Positions 16,393 to 24,700 of a stretch of DNA of 64,000 nucleotides are shown here, piece after piece. Positions within the stretch are counted from its first letter, which is position 1. Each line of letters begins with the position of its first letter. The notes under the pieces were generated by a model that worked only from the letters and a program-made list of their open reading frames with translations, was not told the DNA's origin and searched no databases. A program made the translations under genes and the position numbers. The stretch is from NCBI GenBank assembly GCA_038203025.1, contig JBBREK010000002.1:1-64000 (forward strand), read 5' to 3'. Source of the stretch: UBA11346 sp038203025 (GTDB lineage Bacteria > Planctomycetota > UBA11346).

Positions 16393-17479
16393 GATCGCGG
16401 TCGCCGGAGAAATCTGGTCGACCAATCTGGGGGACCCCCTGATCCACCACTGCCTCGCGGATCTGCTCCGCCAGGCTGGGGCAGAGGCGGTGGTGCCGAT
16501 CGACCTCGAGGACCGCCACGGTTTTCCCGCCGAGGGTTTCGCCCCTGGCGGACAACGGCGATTGCCGCCCACCGTCCGGACCGCTGCCTGGTGGCTGCTG
16601 CGACGGGGCGGGCGCTGCGCCTCCTGGCGGCATCAGCTGGAGGGCTGCGATGCCCTGCTCCTCGGCGGTGGCCAGCTGATCGATGACATGGACATGCTCT
16701 TTCCGCCTCGCCTAGCCGCGTTAGCCGACGCCGCATACCACCTGGGAATACCGGTGGCAATCGCTGGCTGCGGGGTCGGTCAACGGTGGACGGCACTGGG
16801 ACGGCGCCTGCTCGACCGCCGGCTGAGCCGGGTGCTGCGTTCGGTCCTGGTGCGTGACGAAGTCTCGGCCTCCCGCCTCGCGCAGACCTTCCCGCAATGG
16901 CCAACCGCCGCCACTGCACCAGATCCTGCGGTGTGGGCCGGCCGACTTCTCGGACCGGCGGCTGGGTCGCCCAGGGGGGCGACCATTGGTCTTGGCATCG
17001 CCCGACTCGACGGCCTGGATGACGAGGGAAGCCTGGCGTGGTGGCGGCAGCTGGTCGAGCACCTCGCCGGTGCAGGTCGGCGGTGCGGTGCGTTCACCAA
17101 CGGAGCCCCCGAGGACGAGGCCCTGCTGCGCCGGCTGGACGGACTGGTCGAGACTGCCCCGCGGCCGCGATCACCGGCTGCGCTGGTCGCCACCATAGCA
17201 GGCTACTGCTGTTTGGCCTCGCCCCGGCTGCATGCGGCGATCACCGCCTTCTCACTCGGCATCCCGGCGCTGTCGCTCTCCCCGCTCGGCAAGGTTCGCG
17301 GGTTCTGGGACATGGTCGGGGTACCGGGCCGCGCGCCGGGCGTGCCGTCCCCCCTCGAGTCGGCAGGAGCCCTCGTCGGGCTTGCCGATGGTCCAGGCGA
17401 TCCGCCCGGGTCGCTCGACCGCGCCAGGTCAATGGTCGCCGAATCTGTCGGCCGGCTGCTCGCCACGACCGTCGCCTGA
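16382..17479 (+). CDS. Polysaccharide pyruvyl transferase family protein
   Basis: 365 aa. Opens with IAVAGEIWSTNLGDPLIHHCLADLLRQAGAEAVVPIDLE, the NLGD motif of the family; then CDALLLGGGQLIDDMD, SVLVRDEVSASRLAQ and DPAVWAG, and a C-terminal GYCCLASPRLHAAITAFSLGIPALSLSPLGKVRGFWDMVG corresponding to the S.RLH..I.A...GIP..... segment. Probably adds a pyruvate ketal to the exported glycan. GTG start overlaps the flippase stop by 11 bases. The last 277 bases overlap the WecG-like ORF on the other strand. Confidence 0.85.
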   Translation: MGTRIAVAGEIWSTNLGDPLIHHCLADLLRQAGAEAVVPIDLEDRHGFPAEGFAPGGQRRLPPTVRTAAWWLLRRGGRCASWRHQLEGCDALLLGGGQLIDDMDMLFPPRLAALADAAYHLGIPVAIAGCGVGQRWTALGRRLLDRRLSRVLRSVLVRDEVSASRLAQTFPQWPTAATAPDPAVWAGRLLGPAAGSPRGATIGLGIARLDGLDDEGSLAWWRQLVEHLAGAGRRCGAFTNGAPEDEALLRRLDGLVETAPRPRSPAALVATIAGYCCLASPRLHAAITAFSLGIPALSLSPLGKVRGFWDMVGVPGRAPGVPSPLESAGALVGLADGPGDPPGSLDRARSMVAESVGRLLATTVA

Positions 17480-18249
17480 GGCCGCCGTCGGCGGCAGAGA
17501 CGGCTGCGCACGACGAAGCCCAAGACCGGCAGGACGAGCCCGAACGGCTCGATCAGATAGCGGTGCCACATCCGGCGCGGATTGGCGGCGAAGCGGTGCA
17601 GCCACTCCAGACCCAGCCTTCCCAACCAACGAGGTGGGGTCGGCTCGGCCCCGATCAGATACTTGGCTGCCGCCCCGCAGGGCAGCAGGACCGCCTGCGG
17701 AAAGCGATGACGGTGCCGCTGCAGCCAGCGCTCCTGCCGCGGCATGCCCATGCCTGCCAGCACCAGTTGTGGTCGGTGCGCCGCCACCGCCACGGCAACT
17801 GTGGAGTCCTCCCCGCTGCCCTCTGCGAAGAAGCCGGGCGCACAAGCAAAAGGAATGCCCGGCCAGCGGACCGCGAAAAACGTAAGGAGCGATGCCACGC
17901 TGGCCGACTCGCCGCCAACGTGATAGACCCGCCAGCCGTTGCGGTCAGCTTCATCAAGGAGCGGTTCCAGCCAGTCAAGGTAGGTGGTCCGGTATGCACG
18001 TCGGGCCGGGTGGCCGGCAAGACGGGCGACCAGCAACGCCATCATGCCGTCGGCATGGATGATCTCGGCCTCGCCAAACCAGCCGGATGGGAACGCCCCC
18101 TGCCGATGCAGCGCCAAGCTGTGCAAATTGTGGTTGGCCACCACCGCACCGCGACCGGCGCGAACCCGTCCGCCGATGGCCGCGACCAGCTCGGCCGGAG
18201 TGAGGCCGTCGATCCAGGTATCGAGGACGGGGAAGCGCGGCGGCTTCAT
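17203..18249 (-). CDS. WecG/TagA/CpsF family glycosyltransferase
   Basis: 348 aa. The conserved core is complete: ADGMMALLVARLAG, GWRVYHVGGESASV, HRPQLVLAGMGMPRQERWLQRHRHRFPQAVLLPCGAAAKYLIGAEPTPPRWLGRLGLEWLHRF. Members transfer N-acetylmannosamine(-uronate) or glucose to lipid-linked acceptors. Homologues end soon after the W...R...P.R..RRY segment, here residue 230 (RMWHRYLIEP); about 90 more residues, low complexity and rich in Ser/Pro/Gly, run antisense into the pyruvyltransferase gene because no earlier stop occurs. ATG overlaps the GT4 stop (ATGA). Confidence 0.85.
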   Translation of the reverse strand: MKPPRFPVLDTWIDGLTPAELVAAIGGRVRAGRGAVVANHNLHSLALHRQGAFPSGWFGEAEIIHADGMMALLVARLAGHPARRAYRTTYLDWLEPLLDEADRNGWRVYHVGGESASVASLLTFFAVRWPGIPFACAPGFFAEGSGEDSTVAVAVAAHRPQLVLAGMGMPRQERWLQRHRHRFPQAVLLPCGAAAKYLIGAEPTPPRWLGRLGLEWLHRFAANPRRMWHRYLIEPFGLVLPVLGFVVRSRLCRRRRPQATVVASSRPTDSATIDLARSSDPGGSPGPSASPTRAPADSRGDGTPGARPGTPTMSQNPRTLPSGESDSAGMPSEKAVIAACSRGEAKQQ

Positions 18250-19313
18250 GCCACCCCCAGCAGGTGGTGCCAGGATGCGACCATCGCGCCGACACCAAAC
18301 TCCTGCGCCCGCGTGATGGCGGCGGCGCGAAGGCGCGCTGCAAGCACAGCGTCGTCAAGCACGCGGCGCATCGCCTTCGCCAGGGCAGCCTGGTCGCCAG
18401 TCGGGATGAGGAGGCCGGCGCAGGCCGGGTCAGCGCCAAGAGCATCGCGGTTGCCGGGGATATCACTGGCGACCACCGGGCAGCCAGCCTGCATCGCCTC
18501 CAGCAGAGCCAGGCTCAGACCCTCGAATCGCGATGGCATGGCGAACAGGTCGGCGGCGGCAAGCAGATCGGCAACCTCCTCGGCCGGCAACGCCCCGAGC
18601 AGATGCAGCCGCCTCGTTGCCCCGCCGACTTCAGCCTGACGGCGCAATCCTTCGGCCAACGGACCATCGCCGGCGATGGCTGCGTGCAGGTGCGGGATCG
18701 CGATCAGGGCCTGGATCAGATCGCCGTGCCCCTTCTCGGGTGATAGTCGCCCCACCGCAACAGCGAGGCGGTCTTCGGGCAGCAGGCCCAGTCTACGGCG
18801 CATGGCGACGCCGTCGCCCGGCCGCCGTTCCTCGATCCCGTTCGGGATGACCACCGGCCGCAACCAGGGCGGGCAGGCCCGAGCCACGCTGGGGGCAATG
18901 GCAACCCTTGCTGTGGCGGCAGGATGGAGGCTTGCACACAACTCCGCGCAACGCGCCACCATTGGCAGGCTGCCGAGAGGGGAATGCAGCACGGCGAGGC
19001 GCTGGCCCACCCCTGCTGCACGTGCCGCCGGCGGAACGAGCAGGTTGGCCCAATGAGTATGGGCAACGACGGCATGCGGCCGGCACCGCGACAGTTCGCT
19101 GCGCATGCGGGCGAGCAGGCCGGACAGGCCACGTAGGGACGGACGCCTGGACAATAGGGTGCGCACTCCCGGTTCGCCGGGAAACGCGGCTTGCTTGCGG
19201 TAGAGGAACCAGGTTTCGGCCGGAATGCCCGCCGCGCGGTGCGCCCGACACAAGCGGACAGCGAGACGCTGCGCACCGCCGGACTCCTCCTGAGTCACCA
19301 CGTGGACGATCAA
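18246..19313 (-). CDS. GT4-family glycosyltransferase
   Basis: 355 aa retaining transferase of the GT-B fold. N-terminal half has VTQEESGGAQRLAVRLCRAHRAAG; the C-terminal half has the donor-site series VAVGRLSPEKGHGDLIQALI, AIAGDGPLAEGLRRQ, LGALPAEEVADLLAAADLFAMPSRFEGLSLALLEAMQAGCPVVASDIPGNRD, with the E-x7-E motif. Acts on the growing lipid-linked repeat unit. Start set at TTG 19313, overlapping the ligase stop as TTGA; an ATG-like alternative at 19373 would overlap the ligase by 64 bases. Middle gene of a four-gene transferase operon. Confidence 0.87.
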   Translation of the reverse strand: MIVHVVTQEESGGAQRLAVRLCRAHRAAGIPAETWFLYRKQAAFPGEPGVRTLLSRRPSLRGLSGLLARMRSELSRCRPHAVVAHTHWANLLVPPAARAAGVGQRLAVLHSPLGSLPMVARCAELCASLHPAATARVAIAPSVARACPPWLRPVVIPNGIEERRPGDGVAMRRRLGLLPEDRLAVAVGRLSPEKGHGDLIQALIAIPHLHAAIAGDGPLAEGLRRQAEVGGATRRLHLLGALPAEEVADLLAAADLFAMPSRFEGLSLALLEAMQAGCPVVASDIPGNRDALGADPACAGLLIPTGDQAALAKAMRRVLDDAVLAARLRAAAITRAQEFGVGAMVASWHHLLGVA

Positions 19314-20620
19314 GCCGACCCCGTCTGGACGGGCCGAAGCAAGTGGAAGAACGAGGCGAGAAAGGCCGTCCACAGCAATCCGTTGGGCTCCAGCAGGGTG
19401 GTGTCAGACAAGCCCTGCAGCGTCAGCAACCCGACGATGCCCAGCGACCAGATGGCCTGCCCGACGGCCAAGGCACGCCAGCGGCTCCACAACAGCAGGA
19501 TGCTGGACACCACCAGCGCCAGCACCATGGCCACGCCGAGCAGGCCGAGTTCAAGCATGGTGTCGATCCAACTGCTATGGCCGTTGGCCGCCTCCCAGCC
19601 AGTGGCATTCCACACCTCCAGGCTCGGGCCGAGGCCGGACCAGAAACCACGGAAGCCGTACCCGGCAATCGGCCGGTCGGCGATGTACGGGGCCAGGGCA
19701 TTCCACAGGGTATAGCGACCCGTCGCCGTCATATCGCGCCCGAGTAGGGTTATCTGCTCGGGCCGGTCTGCCGAGTAGAAGACCTCCATCACCGCGATCG
19801 CCGCCGCAACCAGGACCGCCACGCCGACAATGGTGACCACCTGGGCCGCGACCCGACGGTGCCGGGCCAGCGCCAACCAGGCGGCGGTCAGCGAGACACA
19901 GGTGGCAAGGAACCAGGCGGTGCGCGATCCGCTCATGATGATGCCGGTCACCGTGATCAGCCCGAGGACGACCGACCAGCGCCAGCGTGATGGCCAGGCG
20001 GTGCCGGCGTTGGCGAAGGCAGCCAGCAGTCCGACCACCATAGCCGTGCCAGCGACATTCTTCTGGATGAACAGGCCTCGCCAGTCGCCGTCGTGATCGC
20101 CACCGTGGTGTACCGCCCATTCGGGGAAGAGCAGGCTGGCCACCAGCGAGCTGCCGCAGGCGATCCCGGCTGCAATACCGAGCAGGCGGGAGAGGCGTGG
20201 CCAGTCGCAGCACCACCCCAGGTGCATGGCGAGAACGCTGGTGCCGACAAGACCAACCAGGCGGCGCAGGGTGATGGCCGGCGATTCCGACCACAGCAGT
20301 GAAGCGGCGGCGAGAACGACCACGCCGATGGGTAGCAACATCTCCATTGGCAGCCGCAGCGGGCGGACACGCCGCAGCAGGACAAGGCCGGACACGACAT
20401 AGCAGCAGCCGATGACCCACTGGAACAGCGGAGTCCCCCCCTGCAGGGTCAGGGCACGGGCTCCAGCAGTGACGCCTGTCTCGACGTCGAAGCCGATCGA
20501 ACCGCTGCTCTGGCTGTACGCCAGCGGGATGAGCCAGCTGAAGACCAGCAACAGGACGCCTATCAGATAGCCGTCTTCGATGCGCCAGCTCAGGCTCCTG
20601 TTTGGCTGCGATTCATGCAC
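19310..20620 (-). CDS. O-antigen ligase / polymerase family membrane protein
   Basis: 436 aa, ten or more helices. Contains the Wzy_C-like loop and flanking signatures GDWRGLFIQKNVAGTAMVVGLL, GIIMSGSRTAWFLATC and GRYTLWNALAPYIADRPIAGYGFRGFWSGLG, with EAANGHSSWIDTMLELGLLGVAMVL, matching O-antigen ligase (PF04932). It would polymerise or ligate the glycan at the periplasmic face. GTG start at 20620 overlaps the upstream GT4 gene by 31 bases. Confidence 0.88.
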   Translation of the reverse strand: MHESQPNRSLSWRIEDGYLIGVLLLVFSWLIPLAYSQSSGSIGFDVETGVTAGARALTLQGGTPLFQWVIGCCYVVSGLVLLRRVRPLRLPMEMLLPIGVVVLAAASLLWSESPAITLRRLVGLVGTSVLAMHLGWCCDWPRLSRLLGIAAGIACGSSLVASLLFPEWAVHHGGDHDGDWRGLFIQKNVAGTAMVVGLLAAFANAGTAWPSRWRWSVVLGLITVTGIIMSGSRTAWFLATCVSLTAAWLALARHRRVAAQVVTIVGVAVLVAAAIAVMEVFYSADRPEQITLLGRDMTATGRYTLWNALAPYIADRPIAGYGFRGFWSGLGPSLEVWNATGWEAANGHSSWIDTMLELGLLGVAMVLALVVSSILLLWSRWRALAVGQAIWSLGIVGLLTLQGLSDTTLLEPNGLLWTAFLASFFHLLRPVQTGSA

Positions 20621-21726
20621 GTGGCGAGTCCCAGGGCATCAAGATACAGCCTGGCCACCGTGCGCAGGTGGAAATCCTGCGCACGGGCACGCAAGGCGGC
20701 TCGATCGAACGGCCGAGCCAGGGCGGTGACGATGCCGCGCGCGAGTCTATCCGGCTCGCCGCAGGGCACCAGGACCCCATGCCGTCCACCAGCGAGGATC
20801 TCTGCCGGGCCAAAGGGGCAGTCGGTCGCCACCACCGGGGTACCGCAGGCTAGGGCCTCAACCAGCACGTTGCCAAAACCCTCGTAGCGTGAGGTGTGCA
20901 CCAGCACGGCGGCTCGGGCCATGGCCGGCAGGGGATCAGCCAGCATGCCGGTAAAGGCGATGCGACCGGACAGCTCGGCTTCGCGGACCTGCCGCTCCAG
21001 CGCTGCTCTTTCTGGCCCGTCCCCGATGATGACTAGGCGCAACCTGGCGAGTTCCGGCCTGGTCATGGCCGCGATCAACGTGGCGTGATCCTTCTCTGGC
21101 GATAGGCGCCCGACAGCGACCAGCGGCGGATCTCCCTCCCCGAACCACGGATGCGGAGCGGCCGCTGCGGCCCGGCCGGGGAAGCCATCGTCAACGACCG
21201 GGTTGTGTATGGCGACGCAGCGTGCCCGGCTGCCGGACAGGCGCCGGCGCCACTCGTCCGCCATTCCTTGCGACACCCCAATCAGGATGTCCGCGTCCCG
21301 ATAGGCGTAGGGCGCAAGCAGCAGTGAGGCACGATGCCCTACCGACACCGCCCGTCGACTGTGCGCTGCAAAATGCGCATGCTCGGTCACCACGAGCCGA
21401 CCGCACCAGGACGGCGCCAGACGCCTGGCTATGACCGCCGCGACATTGGCGTGCTCAAGGAAGGAGATGAGCGCCGCTGGTCTTCTGCGGGCCATATAGC
21501 GAGCGAGATGCGGTATAGCCGTGGCGGTCCGACCGCCGAGGGTAACGACCCGGACGTCCGGAGGCAGTCGTGCCAGCATGGCGCCATCGGCAACAACCAG
21601 CACGACCTCGACTTCTGCCCCATGCGCGCAGAGACCAGCAGCCAGGTTGACCAGGACGGCCTCGGCTCCGCCGGTGCGGAGGTGCGAGGCGAACAGCGCG
21701 ATGCGCGGACCCGGTCTGTCCCCCAA
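20590..21726 (-). CDS. GT4-family glycosyltransferase
   Basis: 378 aa. N-terminal RIALFASHLRTGGAEAVLVNLAAGLCAHGAEVEVVL is typical of GT4 acceptors domains; the donor domain has LVAVGRLSPEKDHATLIAAMTRPELARLRLVIIGDGPERAALERQ and VLVHTSRYEGFGNVLVEALACGTPVVATDCPFGPAEIL. Starts at TTG (21726), five bases after the stop of the giant surface protein; I see no better start. Forms an operon with the ligase, the next GT4 gene and the WecG-like gene. Confidence 0.87.
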   Translation of the reverse strand: MGDRPGPRIALFASHLRTGGAEAVLVNLAAGLCAHGAEVEVVLVVADGAMLARLPPDVRVVTLGGRTATAIPHLARYMARRRPAALISFLEHANVAAVIARRLAPSWCGRLVVTEHAHFAAHSRRAVSVGHRASLLLAPYAYRDADILIGVSQGMADEWRRRLSGSRARCVAIHNPVVDDGFPGRAAAAAPHPWFGEGDPPLVAVGRLSPEKDHATLIAAMTRPELARLRLVIIGDGPERAALERQVREAELSGRIAFTGMLADPLPAMARAAVLVHTSRYEGFGNVLVEALACGTPVVATDCPFGPAEILAGGRHGVLVPCGEPDRLARGIVTALARPFDRAALRARAQDFHLRTVARLYLDALGLATCMNRSQTGA

Positions 21727-21731
21727 CCGGT

Positions 21732-24700
21732 TCAGCCTGGCCCCGCAAGCGTGACACGCACCAGGCGCAACGCGTCGGTGCGCAACGGCGTGCCGCTACC
21801 AGGCAGCGAGCGCACCTCGATCGGCCAGACATTGGTCGGAGCAAGGCGGATCAGACCGAGTTCGACCCAGCCAGAGACCGCCGGGGCCTTTTGCTGCAAC
21901 TGACCGAGGCCGTCGGTGCCATCTGCGTCGCTGAGGCTGAATACGGCGGTGCCGCCGTTGGTCGGATTCACCACGCGATAGGCCATCACCATGTAATCGC
22001 CCTCAGCCGGCGGGGCGTACCAACGCGCTGCCGCAGTCGCCACATCGCTCGAATAGCGGGTGGGGCCGCCCGTTGCTCCGAGCGTGCCACTGCTGGTCCA
22101 CCACGCACCAGCCTCCTCGCGGTAGCTGATCGATGACGTCGGAATGGTGATATCCTCGGTAGGCAAGGCCTCAAATCGCACCGCGTCGGCCCGCACCGGT
22201 CCATCATTTGAAACGCCCTGGAGGGTGACTCGTCCCTGGCCGGCCAGGATCGGAACGGTTCCGAGCTCGACCCACCGGCTGACGCCCGCGGTCTGGTTCA
22301 GCAGAGTCGTCGTGGTGCCGAGAGCGTGATCAAGGCCGACCCGCACCTGGTTGGCGCTGTTGAGGTCGCAGACGCAGTAGACCGAGACCTTGTAAAGTCC
22401 TGGCGCCAGGACCGGCTCCCATACCGCCGAGGCACCGGGGTCGGTGCTGTAGCGGCTGGTGCCTCCGTTCGGGCTGGGAAGGATGCTGTCCCACCACGCA
22501 CCGGAGGTTTCACGATAGCCCTGCTGGCCTCGGTCGAGTGTCACCGTCGTCTCGGGAGCGGCCGTCGGAGTGAGCCGCACTGCATCGGCGCGGAGGATGC
22601 CGGCTACCCCTGGCTTGCTGATGTCGATCATCGCCGCCCCCGGTCCCATCCAAACCTTGCCGAGGCTGACCCATCCGGCGCTGCCGGAGCGGAGGTCAAG
22701 ATGCTGCGTCCAGGCACCGTGCAGACCGGTCATGCGGACCGCGGCCAGGTCTGACGAATTGGGGTCATAGACGGCCCACACGCCAACTTCGAACCAGCCG
22801 GTGAGGTCGAGGTCGAAGGTATACGCGGCGCGCGCTGACGCATCGGCGCTCCAGCGGGCGGTGCTGCCGCTCCAGCCCTGGTGGACCGTGCTGTCCCACC
22901 AGGCTCCCGTCTCGGCATATCCGGCTTCGCCATTGTCGATCAACCAGACCGGATCGTTGTCGGCCTCTACCACCAGTTCCGCTGGGTGGTCCACGACAAC
23001 GACCCCGGGCGATGGTACAACTGCGACCTGCAGTGATTCCTGCGGTTCGCGGATGTCGTCATCGACTACCGCTATCACCACAGAGCCTTCCGTCGACCCG
23101 GCTGCAATTGTCACGCTGTTCGGGATCTGGTCCAGATCACGGCCGGCACGCAGGCTCCCGCCAGTGCTGAGCTGGAGGACCAAGTCTGTGTTATCAGGCC
23201 TGTTGCGCCGAGCCGTCAGCACCAATGTGCCCCCTTCTTGCGCCGTCCCTCCAACCAAGGACACCTCGGCTGGATCGGCAACCGGATTCACCGTCACCGC
23301 AACGCTCGCCGTCGCGCTGCCTCCGTTGCCGTCGCTGACCGTCAGGCCGAAGCTGTCGACACCAGCAAAATCCGCGTTCGGCTGGTACGTTACCGCACCG
23401 GTGCCCGCGTCGACCGTCGCCGTGCCGTTGGCCGGCTGGCTGGCCAGCGACCAGGTTAGGGCGCCGCTATCTACATCGCTCGCCACCGCCTGGCCGGCGA
23501 TGACGGTGTCCTCATCGCCGGTCAGGCTCAAATCCTGCGCCACCGGGGCGTCGTTGACCGGGGTCACGTCGACCGTGGCGGTGACCACGTTCGAGGTGCC
23601 GCTGGCGGCGGTGACGGTGACCGAGACGGTGCGCTGGGCGACGTCCGGGGCCTGGCTGGTGTTGTCGTAGGCGACGCTGCGCAGCACCGCCTGGTAGGCG
23701 GCCGGCGTCGCAACGCCCGACAGGGTCAGGGTGCCGCTGGCGTCGTCCCAGGCCGCGCTGAGGCCGGCCTGCAGGGTGGCACCGAGGCGGTCCTGGCCGG
23801 CCCGGTGGTTGCCGCTGATCTGCGCCACGGCGCCGGTCAGCTGCGCGACGCCGAAGCCGTCGACGGCGAGGGCCGGCAGCACCGGCACCGGCGCTGCATC
23901 CTCGACGTAGGCGACGCTGCCCGAGCCGGAGAGGCTGGGGACGATCGGGCTGAGGGCGAGGTCGTCGTAGTAGACCGGGCCGGTGCCGTTGGCGTAGAGG
24001 TCGACGGCAGCGAGGTTGCGCACGCCGGTGCCGGTGGTTCCCTTGGTCCAGCTCTTCTCGTAGAGCTGCACGCCGTCGTAGAAGAAGCGCTGGCGGTCGG
24101 CGGCAAAGTCGATGTCGACGCGCAGCGCAACCCAGCGGCCCTTGATCAGTGCGGTCTCGGCGTTGTCGAAGTCGGAATGGACGCGGTTGTTGCCGCCATT
24201 GAAGTAGACCTGCGTCGACCAGTTGCGGGCCGCGTCGTTGTCCTTGTAGGTGTTCAGCAGGATGAAGTAGGTCTTACCGGTGAAGCCAGCCGGCACGTAC
24301 TGCCAGGCGCTGTAGCTCCAGCCGCCGGCGTCAATGCCCTTGTACTCGTGCACCAGATCAGTGGCGCCAGCGATGGCCACGCTGTTGGCGCCGCTGCGCG
24401 CCTGCGCCGCGCTGACCGTGGCGGTAGCGGCGGCGTTTGCGTCCCAGCCGTGCCAGCGGGTCTGGCCCTGCAGTTCGAGCTGATGCAGGTCGCTGCCGGC
24501 AGGCAGGCCGTCGAATCCTTCGCTCCACGGTGGGGTGCTGCGCGTAACCACGGCGACGGTGCGGGCGGCGGCGTTGGACTCGCTGCCGTCGCTGACGGTG
24601 AAGGCGATGGCGCGGGCGGCGGTGCCGGGGAAGGCCTGCGTGCTGCGCCAGGTCACCGCGCGCAGCGCGGCCTGGTACTGCGCCAGGGTGGCGCTGCCGC

